Notes under the pieces: generated by a model
What the model was told of the DNA's origin: nothing
The model's input: the letters and a program-made list of their open reading frames with translations, nothing else
Database searches by the model: none
Position numbers and translations under genes: made by a program
Shown: piece after piece, positions 11,765-21,093 of the stretch
How positions within the stretch are numbered: the stretch's first letter is position 1
How the letters are laid out: each line of letters starts with the position of its first letter
Assembly: GCA_963729815.1 (NCBI GenBank)
Contig: CAVSPU010000004.1
Coordinates: 186,001 to 250,000 of the forward strand
DNA length: 64,000 nucleotides
From: DAHUXN01 sp963729815
GTDB lineage: Bacteria > Acidobacteriota > Terriglobia > Acidiferrales > UBA7541
Reading direction: 5' to 3'

Positions 11765-12751
11765 TCAGTATTGCGAGCGCGGATCCTGCGGCGCAGATTG
11801 CGCTTTCTTTTCGGTCTCGTGTTGGAGAGCAATCTCACGATTCGCCTCTTGCATGCGTCCCGTCCGAGCATAAGCGATCGCTAGCTGATAGTGACCAGCG
11901 GGATCCGAGGGCTCCATTTTCACGTATTTTTGCAACGGCGCTACGGCCTCCGCGTGTTTCCCGCCAGCATTGAGAGACAACCCAAGCCCTAGGTAAGCTT
12001 CCGAGAACCCCTCATCCAACTTTGCCGCGCGGCCAAAGTGTTCGACGGCTTGATCCCACTGCTGAGCTTGCCGGGCAAGGTCTCCCAACATGAATTCGGC
12101 AGAAGCAGCTGTCGGGTCGATCCTTAGCTCCTCCTCGAACTCTTTCTTGGCGTCGTCGGCAGAAGTCGCCGTGGGCGGTTCCGAGATAATGATGCGACCG
12201 AGCCGGTAATGAATGCCCGGCTGTTCGGGGTATTGCTGCAAAATCTGACGATATGCTTTCTCAGCCTCGTCCCACTTCCCTTGCGACTCGAGCGCCTCCG
12301 CATTCAGTTCCTGCACCTCGGCCGAATGGGGAGCGGTCGCAGCAAGTCTGTGAGCAGCGCGCGACGCGAGTTCGGAATAGAAGTGCGTCGCGGTATATAG
12401 AACTCTAGGATCATTGGGAAATTCGCGTTGCAGCAGGGTGAGAGCTTCCACAGCGGCATCTTCCTGATCGACGCTCATTCCGCATTGAGCCATGGCCATG
12501 GCAGCGTCATAGGTAAGTTTCTTGTCGGTGATATGCGGAAGCGCCTTCCTCAAAATCGGCAGCGCTTCATTACATGCCCCGCCCGCGGCAAGCTGAATTC
12601 CTTTATGCGCGGAAGCTAAAGGATCGGTGGGCGAAGCTGTCTTGGCCGTCTGCGCGCCCGATGCCGCGGGAAATATGCCAAACCCTATCGCCAGCAGTGC
12701 CCCTAAGCTGATAGGTAACAGATTCTTCGTCATTAAGACCGATAGTCGCAT
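11765..12751 (-). CDS. Secreted TPR-repeat protein, last gene of the GH31 operon
   Basis: This 328-residue protein has an export signal (LLPISLGALLAIGFGIFPAASGAQ) and TPR motifs from about residue 45 to 310 (for example WDEAEKAYRQILQQYPEQPGIHYRLG and SEAYLGLGLSLNAGGKHAEAV). It follows the GH31 gene by 14 bp in the same direction. A TATAAT hexamer immediately upstream (complement of 12757-12762) could provide extra, possibly leaderless, expression; in that case the ATG at 12733 would be the start. Like the 6832 gene it lacks any enzymatic domain, and it may scaffold envelope proteins of this saccharide locus. Confidence 0.78.
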   Translation of the reverse strand: MRLSVLMTKNLLPISLGALLAIGFGIFPAASGAQTAKTASPTDPLASAHKGIQLAAGGACNEALPILRKALPHITDKKLTYDAAMAMAQCGMSVDQEDAAVEALTLLQREFPNDPRVLYTATHFYSELASRAAHRLAATAPHSAEVQELNAEALESQGKWDEAEKAYRQILQQYPEQPGIHYRLGRIIISEPPTATSADDAKKEFEEELRIDPTAASAEFMLGDLARQAQQWDQAVEHFGRAAKLDEGFSEAYLGLGLSLNAGGKHAEAVAPLQKYVKMEPSDPAGHYQLAIAYARTGRMQEANREIALQHETEKKAQSAPQDPRSQY

Positions 12752-12765
12752 AGCCGATTATAGCG

Positions 12766-15039
12766 TCACGTACGCGCGCTTAGCATAGTCCCAAGTCTGA
12801 CCTTACTTAAGGATACCTCCACGGGGTGCCCTTCAAAAACGATTTGCCGCGTTTCCTGGCCGACTTTGATTTCAATATTTCGTCGCAACGGCGCCAGCAT
12901 GCGCGAGCCCGGAGCGAGATGAAGTCGTAGGAGGCGTTTTGAATCATTCCACTGCATCTGAATGCCCATCCACTCCCCTCCGCGATAGTTAAAAGATTTG
13001 CCGTCGTCTTCATAGAGCAGGAAGGAACCGTCAGCACCGGGATAAACCGTGATGTTCAAGGGCCCATCCACTTTCTCGCCTGTATGCTGTTTCACTGGGC
13101 CGAGCGGCAGAATCGCTCCCGCGCGGACGTACAGCGGCAGCGCTTCGAGATCAACGCTGCGGCTGATTTCGCGGCCGCCTTCCGTGCGCTCGCCGGTCCA
13201 GAAATCGTACCAGCTGCCGCGCGGAAGATAGACACGGCGCGAAGTCGCTCCCTTCTCGCATACCGGCGCAACCAAGATGTCTCGGCCCCACAAGTACTCG
13301 TCGTCGCGCGCCACAGCGACGGGATCGTCGGGATAGTGAAGCCACAGCGCCCGCATGATCGGCATGCCCGTAGTGGCGCATTCGTGGACTGCGCTGTACA
13401 AATACGGTAGCATTCGGTAACGAAGCTCAAGATATTTCCGGCAAATCGGTTCGACCTGCGCGTTATGCAACTGGCTCGCGTCGGGAATGGCTGCGCCGCC
13501 ATAGTTGCTGATTTCGATTGGCCCCGGATCGCCGGTGTCCCAGCCCCACGGAAGGCGCAGTTTCCATGTGCGACCGTGGCAACGAAACAGCGTGCAGAAG
13601 GCGCCAAACTGAAACCACCGCAGATACAACTCAGCAGTGAATTCCTTTGTGGGCACGAAGCCGCCGATGTCTGTGCCCCAATACGGAATGCCCGACAGCG
13701 CCGTATTGATGGCGTTCGGAACATGAACCTTCAGCGTTTCCCAGGTCGAGTAGACGTCACCTGACCACAAGAAAGAGGCATACCGCTGCATGCCGGCGTA
13801 GCCATTGCGGTGCAAGGCGTACGGGCGCTCGTTTGGACGGTCAATCTGCGGCCCTTCCCAATACATGCGGTTGCGCGTCAATCGAGACGCGATGTCGAGC
13901 GGATCGCCTTCGTCCGGCCACCAGCCGTCCACTCCGAGCGCGAAGTCTTTGCGGTGCGCGTCCCAATAGCAGCCAGCCTCTTCCTCATCAAAACGTGCAA
14001 CGACGCAACCGTCGCGCGCGTTCCCGCGGAGTTTGCGCGTCAAAATGACTGCATGCAGGACAGCGTGAAAATTGTCTTGATGGAACTGGTCGAGAATTTC
14101 CTTTGGATCGGGAAAAACGCGCGAGTTCCACGCGAAGGAACCGTTTTCCGTGTTCCACCCCGAAGGACAGAAGCCGGTGCCCAAATAAATCAATGCATCG
14201 CACGGTAGTTTCTTTTCACGAAACGTCTTTGCTTCGTCTAGGATTTCTTCCCGGCTGGCCAGCGTGCGGTGAGATTGTTGATAGCCGAGGCTCCACAATG
14301 GCGGCATTTCAGCATGGCCCGTGAGACGTGCATATTCCGCCATAATTGTCGCGGGCTCACGCGCCGCGACGAAAAAGATGTCCAGCGGAAGCGCGGTATC
14401 CGGGCTTTCCGGCTGGAACTTGCTGTCAGGTCCAGTGAAATCAAAGGTGCCGAAGGGTTGGTGGATGAACATCGCCCAGCCCGCTGTCCCGATGAGCCAG
14501 GGAATGGGAACGCGTCCGCCGTGTGTCGCGAGTTTGTAGCCGCCCTGACCGCTGCGCATCGCGTCCGTCGATCCGCGTCGATCGAATTGCGGGCCACCTT
14601 CGCCGAGTGCAAGCAATGGAGAATTTCCAGTGTCGAATGAGACGATGCCACTCTCTTGGTCTATCTTGATCTGCTGGATTTGCTCGGTCCCGCCGGAGTC
14701 GAACACGAAAGTCAATGGGTTAGGATTGATCCGAATCGTCGCGTCGCCGGATTTCACTGTTTGAGCGCCGACCGCCCCGCGTAATTTCACGATTGGCTTG
14801 CCCCAAGACAGTCGCACAAGCGAACCATCAGACGGGATTGTAACCGGTTCACCATTCTTCAGAGGGAGGATGCTCAGCCGAAACGTGTGCGCGCTGACAG
14901 CGGAAATATGAATCTCGACTTCTTGTCCCGCCGCGCGGAGACTCTGCGCAGATGATTCTTCTTGCCCTGGCAGTAGATAGGCCGCACATGCAGCGCTCAT
15001 GCCTTTCAAGACTTCCCTGCGATCGTATCGTTTGCTCAT
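12766..15039 (-). CDS. GH31 glycoside hydrolase (alpha-glucosidase/alpha-xylosidase type), exported
   Basis: The start at 15039 gives 757 residues beginning MSKRYDRREVLKGMSAACAA, a Tat-like leader; a longer frame would run into the upstream gene. Family GH31 is shown by PPLWSLGYQQSHRT, the nucleophile motif GVDGWWPDEGD (D376 expected) and WSGDVYSTWETL (D428 expected acid/base). The RYRMLPYLYS helix and C-terminal beta domains (LYEDDGKSFNYRGGEW) are also typical. GH31 enzymes cleave terminal alpha-glucosyl or alpha-xylosyl residues with retention. The WWPDEGD form occurs in poorly characterised subgroups, so the substrate is uncertain. It is the middle gene of a three-gene operon, 31 bp after the DUF5695-like gene. 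Confidence 0.9.
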   Translation of the reverse strand: MSKRYDRREVLKGMSAACAAYLLPGQEESSAQSLRAAGQEVEIHISAVSAHTFRLSILPLKNGEPVTIPSDGSLVRLSWGKPIVKLRGAVGAQTVKSGDATIRINPNPLTFVFDSGGTEQIQQIKIDQESGIVSFDTGNSPLLALGEGGPQFDRRGSTDAMRSGQGGYKLATHGGRVPIPWLIGTAGWAMFIHQPFGTFDFTGPDSKFQPESPDTALPLDIFFVAAREPATIMAEYARLTGHAEMPPLWSLGYQQSHRTLASREEILDEAKTFREKKLPCDALIYLGTGFCPSGWNTENGSFAWNSRVFPDPKEILDQFHQDNFHAVLHAVILTRKLRGNARDGCVVARFDEEEAGCYWDAHRKDFALGVDGWWPDEGDPLDIASRLTRNRMYWEGPQIDRPNERPYALHRNGYAGMQRYASFLWSGDVYSTWETLKVHVPNAINTALSGIPYWGTDIGGFVPTKEFTAELYLRWFQFGAFCTLFRCHGRTWKLRLPWGWDTGDPGPIEISNYGGAAIPDASQLHNAQVEPICRKYLELRYRMLPYLYSAVHECATTGMPIMRALWLHYPDDPVAVARDDEYLWGRDILVAPVCEKGATSRRVYLPRGSWYDFWTGERTEGGREISRSVDLEALPLYVRAGAILPLGPVKQHTGEKVDGPLNITVYPGADGSFLLYEDDGKSFNYRGGEWMGIQMQWNDSKRLLRLHLAPGSRMLAPLRRNIEIKVGQETRQIVFEGHPVEVSLSKVRLGTMLSART

Positions 15040-15070
15040 TTGGCGGTTACTCTCGGCTCCTCGTTCGCAC

Positions 15071-17863
15071 CTAGTGATTCGCGGTGAGTTCGACCCAAGT
15101 CGTGTCCTTGTGGAGAGGCACGACATACGCATCGCGCGCGAGTTGAAATGACTCGGATGGGCGATACGACCCTACACCTGGAATCTTCGCTGGTTGCTCC
15201 ACGCGCAGAAAGGCTGTCGGTGTATAGCTCGTCGCTGGAGCTAATCCGACCCGAACAGCGCCAGTCTTGGGATTCACTTCCACGCCATCGAACTCGCCTG
15301 CATCCAGTGTCAGCCAAAGCCCGACCGATGCGACGTATACGCGCATGCGAAAGGAATCGAGCGGCGTGACCCGGATTGTATCGCCTTTGATCTTGAGGTT
15401 GCCGCCGAATGCGAGCCATCCGAATTCCGGCTGATGGACAATGTAGGTAGCCGTGTTGAGCGCGTGTCCGAAAAAGTTCGGGCCGTAGTCACCCGAGTAC
15501 GGATCAAATTTCAACATGTCCGGAAACGCGTGGAATGCGACAGACCCAAATCCTTCCTGATCGATGTCGGTGAGCGCTCCCATCGTTCCGCCATAACCGA
15601 CACGAAGAAGATAAAAGTCGCCGGGATGTTCGCGGTACTGAGCGAGCAGCGGAATGGCGTTGATGCCCGAGCCATAATGGTGAAGCTGGCGTTCGAGCCG
15701 CTGGATTTTGCCGGCGTAGATAAAGTCCCAGTAGCGACGGGCGCTGCCGTTGTAGCCCCAGCTCGGTATCGTTGGATCATAACCGAGGATTGCATTGAGC
15801 GTGACGTCGGCTTTGTCCTGGTACCCGAAGTACTTCATCCACGCATAAACCTCTTCCTGACCGGTCGAATCCCACGGCATTTCACTGCCAAATGGGTAGG
15901 CCTCTTGTTTCCAGCGATCGGCGCGCTGGCGCATTATGCCTTCCAGGTTCTCGGCCTCAACCGTCATACCTTCCCGCTTGAGATCCTGCAAAATCTTCAG
16001 GAAGATATCGCCTTCCATTTGTCCAAACTGAGCCAAACCGGCGCCATACTTCGTCATAGCCATTGACGTTTGGTAAGCGTGCATCAGATACCATTGCCAC
16101 GGATGATCGGTGACCAACCCTTGGTGGTCGCGTGCCAGGCGGTAGAGCACCCAGTACGCCGCTGCGACGTGCGGGTAATTGAATGAACGGTCGACTGCTT
16201 CCGATTCTTTCTTGTCCCAGCTCGTCCAACTGCCCCAATCGAGATCGTTGCGATAATAACTGCCCCGTACGAGGCCGGGCTGATAGTAGAACAGGCTTTT
16301 CCTCACGCCGTATCGATATGGCCCGTACTTGTACTGGATGCCGCCCCACAAGACGCCGTCGACGAACTGCTGATATTTATGGAGCTCTTCTTTGTCCGGC
16401 TGCCCGAATTCTTTCATAATCGTGGCGAGCCACGAACCCGCGCCGCCTTCGTCGCTCAGTCCGGCGATCCAGACGCGGCTATCTTGCGTCACGATCGCGT
16501 TCGCCTGGCGGTCGTACGTCATCGCCGACGGGCTGCGATGGAACGGATCACTCGGATCCAGAAACCATTGCTTGGTGGTCAAGAAATGGCCCAGGTCGGA
16601 AACCGCCTGTGATTCTGGTTTGATCACGAAGTAGTTGATGGTCTGCACCAAGCCATTCTGGTAAGTGATCGTCAGCCGCGAACGGCCCCATGTGTGCCCT
16701 TGCAACGCGAAGGCTTTCCAGCCACCGGCCGTCAGTCTATCTTTGTGGATCGTGATCGCTCCGGCAGGCTCGACGACCATCGAACGGACGGTCTTCGGAT
16801 ATTTCAAGAATAGGCGTGCGTCGATGTCCATTGGCAACACATAACCAGGGATGCCAACAGCGACGGGCCTGGCATTGGTGGTAAGCGTTTTCTCGATATC
16901 TCGAATGGAATCGGAGAGCAGGAACTTTACTCCGTAAGTCTTCGACTCTCCCGGGGCGAGGCTGAGCATGCTGGGCGGGTTCCACGGTTGCGCGTTTTTC
17001 CACTCATTCTCGGCGTATGCTTCGCTGTGAATCATCCAGTCATAGAAACCCTCGAATGTCACGCCTCGCGGCGTGGGATCGTTGAAAATCTGCACAGCTC
17101 CGTTCGGGCCGCGTTCATCGAGGATCGGATTGTAGGCTTCAAAAGGAGTTTTCCCGTCGGGCACGACCAACAATGCTGGCCCATGACCGTTCAGCCGAGT
17201 CACCTGTAAATATCCAGCGTCTTCGCCAATGTAGGGATCATAGAAGGAACATTTTGCGTGGGCTTCTTCGAGCGATCGGCCATTCAGCACATTATTGAAA
17301 ATCATCGGAATGCCGAGTGAGCCAATCTGAACAACCCGGGCTGTCTTGTTTTTCAGCGTGAATCGCAGAACGAGCTTGCCATCTTCCAACGCCCAAGTGC
17401 GAGTAACATGTAACGGCAAATCAGATGGCAGGGTGGGCGTAAGATCCGCTGCGGCCAAAACTCCAGGAGATGTGGGCAAGGCGTCGATGGGTGTGCGCGA
17501 AAAAGCAGTGGAATAGTTTTGCCAATCTCCGGTGGTTCCTTCGCGCACGCGCAAATCAATGTCGCCGAGGTGATAGTAGCCATTCTGCGACCGCTCGATG
17601 AGCAAGTCGCCCGGCGTGAAGTCGAAACCGTCCGCACCTTTTGGTTTGAGCGCAGCAATCGTTTGTGACGAACGCACCAGGCTCAAATCAAAGTCGGGAG
17701 TCTCGAAGTTGACGATTCCTTGTGCGAGCATCGGGCCAGGTGTTGGAGCCACCTGAACTCTTCGTCCCTGGGCGGCCGCTTCATGCCTCAATGCGGGAGC
17801 GAGGCTGAGCACCAGCAGGCACGATGAAATTCTGCTCGCGAATCGAAGTCTGCCGCTTCTCAT
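15071..17863 (-). CDS. DUF5695-like secreted protein
   Basis: This 930-residue protein has an N-terminal signal peptide (about residues 1-32, ending RHEAAAQG). The opening FETPDFDLSLVRSSQTIAALKPKG and FDFTPGDLLIERS.NGYYHLGD resemble the DUF5695 family, which combines N-terminal beta-sandwich regions with a helical, probably alpha/alpha-toroid C-terminal half (HQGLVTDHPWQWYLMHAYQTSMAM). The fold type and its position directly before a GH31 enzyme suggest a polysaccharide-active enzyme, but no catalytic residues can be assigned. It is first in the operon, and a LacI-type palindrome lies 94 bp upstream. Confidence 0.75.
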   Translation of the reverse strand: MRSGRLRFASRISSCLLVLSLAPALRHEAAAQGRRVQVAPTPGPMLAQGIVNFETPDFDLSLVRSSQTIAALKPKGADGFDFTPGDLLIERSQNGYYHLGDIDLRVREGTTGDWQNYSTAFSRTPIDALPTSPGVLAAADLTPTLPSDLPLHVTRTWALEDGKLVLRFTLKNKTARVVQIGSLGIPMIFNNVLNGRSLEEAHAKCSFYDPYIGEDAGYLQVTRLNGHGPALLVVPDGKTPFEAYNPILDERGPNGAVQIFNDPTPRGVTFEGFYDWMIHSEAYAENEWKNAQPWNPPSMLSLAPGESKTYGVKFLLSDSIRDIEKTLTTNARPVAVGIPGYVLPMDIDARLFLKYPKTVRSMVVEPAGAITIHKDRLTAGGWKAFALQGHTWGRSRLTITYQNGLVQTINYFVIKPESQAVSDLGHFLTTKQWFLDPSDPFHRSPSAMTYDRQANAIVTQDSRVWIAGLSDEGGAGSWLATIMKEFGQPDKEELHKYQQFVDGVLWGGIQYKYGPYRYGVRKSLFYYQPGLVRGSYYRNDLDWGSWTSWDKKESEAVDRSFNYPHVAAAYWVLYRLARDHQGLVTDHPWQWYLMHAYQTSMAMTKYGAGLAQFGQMEGDIFLKILQDLKREGMTVEAENLEGIMRQRADRWKQEAYPFGSEMPWDSTGQEEVYAWMKYFGYQDKADVTLNAILGYDPTIPSWGYNGSARRYWDFIYAGKIQRLERQLHHYGSGINAIPLLAQYREHPGDFYLLRVGYGGTMGALTDIDQEGFGSVAFHAFPDMLKFDPYSGDYGPNFFGHALNTATYIVHQPEFGWLAFGGNLKIKGDTIRVTPLDSFRMRVYVASVGLWLTLDAGEFDGVEVNPKTGAVRVGLAPATSYTPTAFLRVEQPAKIPGVGSYRPSESFQLARDAYVVPLHKDTTWVELTANH

Positions 17864-17956
17864 TTCTGCGTCCTCGTTTCCTGCTGGCTGCGGGGCCCCG
17901 TGCTGTTGCCGCTCATCTTTGAAACCACTGCCAGCCGCATCTTAACCGAAAATCGG

Positions 17957-17968
17957 GAAAACGTTTAC
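17957..17968. promoter_or_regulatory. Putative LacI-family operator between divergent saccharide operons
   Basis: GAAAACGTTTAC combines one half of the 9927 site (GAAAAC) with one half of the 6514/6704 sites (GTTTAC) around the same central CG. It lies between the leftward DUF5695/GH31/TPR operon and the rightward Tat-protein/AhpD pair, so one site could control both. Confidence 0.68.
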
Positions 17969-18068
17969 CAGCGCGTCCTGGATTGTGATACAACTCCCCC
18001 GAAAGAAGCAAAAAAATCAAATCGACGCCTCGACGAAGTCAGTTGAGGGACGAGCCGGGGAATCAATC

Positions 18069-20435
18069 ATGGACCGACGCCGTTTCCTAAAGAACTTGGC
18101 TGTAACGACCGCCGCAGCGCGGTATCTTCCGAAGACCACTTCCGCCGCTATCATTGAAAGTGAGAAGATCCCGTCAAACAACGCTGCGGTGTCTGTGGCC
18201 CCACCGACGCCCAACGTCGAAGGCCACACGCAGCTCTGTGAGTTCAAAGTCGACGGGATAAACTGGAAAGTCTTTGAGGATCTCCGAACCCGCGATGGAG
18301 CGATCACATTCATCTCCTCGAACGGAAACAGCAGAGTTCTACCGAAAAATGCCGAGGCGGTCTTCGCTGAGGCCAACCCTCCTTATTTGGGGCTGAGCTT
18401 AAAAGACGTTGGAATGTCCGGTCCTGATTTGTTGGCCGAAAAACTTCTGCAAAATGGCGACCCGGATCCTGAATTAGTGAAATCGGCGGCTCCGCCGATG
18501 GGGTCCGCCACGGGAGGACGCCCCGTTTTCTTCCGTCTGCCATGGAACACGTTCGTTGGAACCAAGGAATGCTTCGACACGATGCCGGTCTATCCCAGTG
18601 GAAGCACGCGGACCTATCATCCGGGACAGTATTTCCCCGAACTCAATTCTCAAATTGCTGAGAAGCGATTCGAAGGACTGATTGGCGGCTGGATGCCGGC
18701 AGTCCGAAAAATAATGCCAATTTCGGACACAGCCTACGACGAAATCGTCGTCTTTGGCGACGTGGAGGCGCACGACAAGTTCATCGTGCAAACTTGGCAC
18801 CGCACTTCGCGCATCGCGGATGGAAAAATCAGCAACGTTGTCTACGGTCACAGTTATCCGGCGTTTCCTCCGGGTCGGGAGGATCCGCATGCCGAAGAGT
18901 TCTATCGTGCGCTGTTGGTGTTCGCCGGCTATTGGGAAAAGCAACTGCACGATGTCGCCTCAGCCTCACTTCCGCAAAATGCATGGATCGATATGTCCCG
19001 CTACGCTTTCGCAAAAGAACTGATGGTCCGCCCTGGCGGCGTTTATCCGAAATACGGAGCCGTTGATCGTGATTATTACGGCTCGGAATACGATGGCTTC
19101 CAGGACATTTTCACCATGTCTGTCGGTGCAAATCTCGAGTGGGGTCGCTTTGAGATGGCCCGCGCGGTTATAGATAATTACCTCACCGATTTCACAGACG
19201 CAAAAGGCATGATCAATATGCGCGGCCCGGAAACCGCGCAGTTCGGCATGGAACTCATGCTATTCGCGAGGTATTTCAACTACACTCGCGACAGCGCATT
19301 GCTCTTGAAGCATCAGGAAAAGATCGCCGCGACGGCTAAGCTCCTTTGCGAAATGCACGACGAAAGCTTGCGTTTGCCGCCGGCCGATCCAGGCTATGGC
19401 TTGATTCATGGCTGGAGCGAGTCCGACTCCTGTTTGGCGCCAAAACCGGAAACCTGGTGGCTTCCGTATTTTGCAAACAGCGCGTTTGCGGCGCGCGGCC
19501 TAAAAGACATCAGCCGAACGTGGCGGAGCATCAAAACCGGTCCGGAAATCGAAAAAGTCACGAGCGATTGGCTGCGTCGCAGCAAGATTCTGCAAGACGC
19601 CGTTGCCACCAGCATCAAGAAGAACGTGCGCAGCGACGTAAATCCTCCGTACATTGGAACCTATCCCGGAACGACACTCACATTTTGGGAGTCCATGGAA
19701 AAGGAGCGGCCGAGCCCGCAGCAGTGGCCGCATCGGCCCTACGCCGAGTTATTGCATGCGGACATGTTGCCGCCCGAATTGGCAAATCTGGTGATCGATT
19801 GCATGCGCGCGTATGGTGCCACTACGCTCGGCGTGGTTGCCAATGTGGAGCGGCCGCATCCCACCGGACGAGACATTCTCGGCTTCATTTCCTACGGCTA
19901 CGCGCTGATGCTGCTGCGTCTCGATCGCATTGAGGAATACTTGCTGTTCCTTTACTCCCATCGCTTCCATGATCATACGCGCGGAAGCTGGACCGCTGGC
20001 GAGGTTTCCGGCATCGATGGCGACACGGCAATTTTTTGTATTCCCGCGCAGCAAACGATTCCATTGCTCGTTCGCTGGATGCTGGTGCTCGAAGATTCAG
20101 ACGAAGATCGGCTCTATCTGGCGAAGGGCATTCCCAGAGATTGGCTGGGTTCCGGGAAAGAAATCAGAATTGATCAGACGCCCACCCGCTGGGGCAGGGT
20201 GAATCTGCAAATGGCGGCTGATAACACCGCCAAGAAGGTCACCGCAAATGTCGTGCTCGCCCGGCCCGGCGCTCCAAGTGAGTTGCATGTAAAGTTCCGC
20301 CTGCCGAAAGAGAATACGTTGCAGAGTGTGACCGTCAACGGCCGGCCAGCCAAGCTCGGTGGCACATACAACGACGTCGCCATTTTCTCAACAGCGGATG
20401 GAAGGCATTTCGAGGTAATCGGAACGTACGTTTGA
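18069..20435 (+). CDS. Tat-exported protein, probable alpha/alpha-toroid enzyme of unknown family
   Basis: The ATG at 18069 follows GGGGAA and begins MDRRRFLKNLAVTTAAARY, a good Tat signal; the longer frame from 17985 would bury it. The 788-residue product has a beta-rich N-terminal part to about residue 270. A helical region follows (EWGRFEMARAVIDNYLTDF, MELMLFARYFNYTRDSALLLKHQEKIAATA, HGWSESDSCL). The C-terminal beta domain (about 690-788) resembles those of GH families with six-hairpin barrels (LVRWMLVLEDSD.DRLYLAKGIPRDWL, ITVNGRPAKLG-like end). Context next to GH31 and under a LacI-type site supports a glycosidase or lyase. I do not recognise the family, and no catalytic residue is assigned. 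Confidence 0.7.
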   Translation: MDRRRFLKNLAVTTAAARYLPKTTSAAIIESEKIPSNNAAVSVAPPTPNVEGHTQLCEFKVDGINWKVFEDLRTRDGAITFISSNGNSRVLPKNAEAVFAEANPPYLGLSLKDVGMSGPDLLAEKLLQNGDPDPELVKSAAPPMGSATGGRPVFFRLPWNTFVGTKECFDTMPVYPSGSTRTYHPGQYFPELNSQIAEKRFEGLIGGWMPAVRKIMPISDTAYDEIVVFGDVEAHDKFIVQTWHRTSRIADGKISNVVYGHSYPAFPPGREDPHAEEFYRALLVFAGYWEKQLHDVASASLPQNAWIDMSRYAFAKELMVRPGGVYPKYGAVDRDYYGSEYDGFQDIFTMSVGANLEWGRFEMARAVIDNYLTDFTDAKGMINMRGPETAQFGMELMLFARYFNYTRDSALLLKHQEKIAATAKLLCEMHDESLRLPPADPGYGLIHGWSESDSCLAPKPETWWLPYFANSAFAARGLKDISRTWRSIKTGPEIEKVTSDWLRRSKILQDAVATSIKKNVRSDVNPPYIGTYPGTTLTFWESMEKERPSPQQWPHRPYAELLHADMLPPELANLVIDCMRAYGATTLGVVANVERPHPTGRDILGFISYGYALMLLRLDRIEEYLLFLYSHRFHDHTRGSWTAGEVSGIDGDTAIFCIPAQQTIPLLVRWMLVLEDSDEDRLYLAKGIPRDWLGSGKEIRIDQTPTRWGRVNLQMAADNTAKKVTANVVLARPGAPSELHVKFRLPKENTLQSVTVNGRPAKLGGTYNDVAIFSTADGRHFEVIGTYV

Positions 20436-20471
20436 TTCATCACAACTGGCCAACTGCGAGAGAAAACCACA

Positions 20472-21038
20472 ATGACCTGGATTCGAACCATTCCGTTGTC
20501 GGAAGCGAGCGAGTCGTTGCGCCGGGCGATGCAGGAACAGCGGCAGCTCTACCCGGTCGAATACGCTACACCGGTTTTCCCGACGAAAGACGGACCATCC
20601 TCAATCGTGGCGTCGCATACGCTCATTCCCGAAGCGCTCTTCCATGCCTTTTCTACCTTCGGTGCCCTGATGTCGCCCGATTTGCCGCTCTCCCGGCGGC
20701 AGCATGAGATGATCGCAACGGTCGTGTCTATCACGAATCGGTGCTCGTATTGAATAGACTCACACGCAGAGTTTCTGCGTAGAGTAACGCTGGATTCGAA
20801 TTTGGTGGAAGCATTACGCCGCAACTACCGAACCGCGCCCATCTCCGAACAAGATAGGGTGATGCTGGATTACGCTGTGAGGCTCACAAAAGACGCAACG
20901 GCAATCAGTCGTGATCATCACGAAAAGCTGAGAGCCACCGGATTCGACGACACTGCCATTCTTCAGATCACGCTGATTGCGTCATGGTTCAATTATATAA
21001 ATCGGGTGGCGGATGCGCTGGGTGTGGGGAGGGAGTGA
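20472..21038 (+). CDS. AhpD/carboxymuconolactone decarboxylase-family selenoprotein (in-frame UGA as Sec)
   Basis: Two open segments (20472-20750 and 20754-21038) lie in the same frame and are separated only by TGA at 20751-20753. Read through, they give a 188-residue AhpD-like protein whose active site is E79-x11-C91-S-Y-U94-x3-H98. This matches the E-x11-C-x2-C-x3-H signature of AhpD, with Sec in place of the second, catalytic Cys. A 7-bp hairpin with a GTT loop begins 11 bases after the UGA, as expected for a bacterial SECIS. AhpD-like enzymes reduce peroxides through a CxxC redox pair. The gene follows the Tat-exported protein by 36 bp, probably as an operon. Annotation pipelines would split it or call it a pseudogene. 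Mutation to a real stop is the alternative. Confidence 0.85.
20751..20785 (+). promoter_or_regulatory. UGA codon with bacterial SECIS-like hairpin
   Basis: After TGA (20751-20753) the arms ACGCAGA (20764-20770) and TCTGCGT (20774-20780) pair perfectly around a GTT loop (20771-20773). An outer ACTC/GAGT stem (20758-20761 with 20782-20785) extends it across a 2x1 internal loop. The loop begins with G and lies 17 nt after the UGA. These features fit published bacterial SECIS rules: a short apical loop with an early G, a 4-16 bp upper stem, and a loop about 16-37 nt from UGA. Confidence 0.8.
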
Positions 21039-21093
21039 CAACCTCAATCGGGACGTTGCTGGCATTTATTCGCGTATTCTTGGTTGACCGCGT

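Noticed and set aside
20751..20753. TGA in the AhpD-like gene as a simple nonsense mutation
   Set aside because: It falls exactly at the catalytic Cys position of the E-x11-C-x2-C-x3-H motif, the downstream frame is intact, and a SECIS-like hairpin follows. A random nonsense mutation would not predict all three. It stays possible if Sec machinery is absent.
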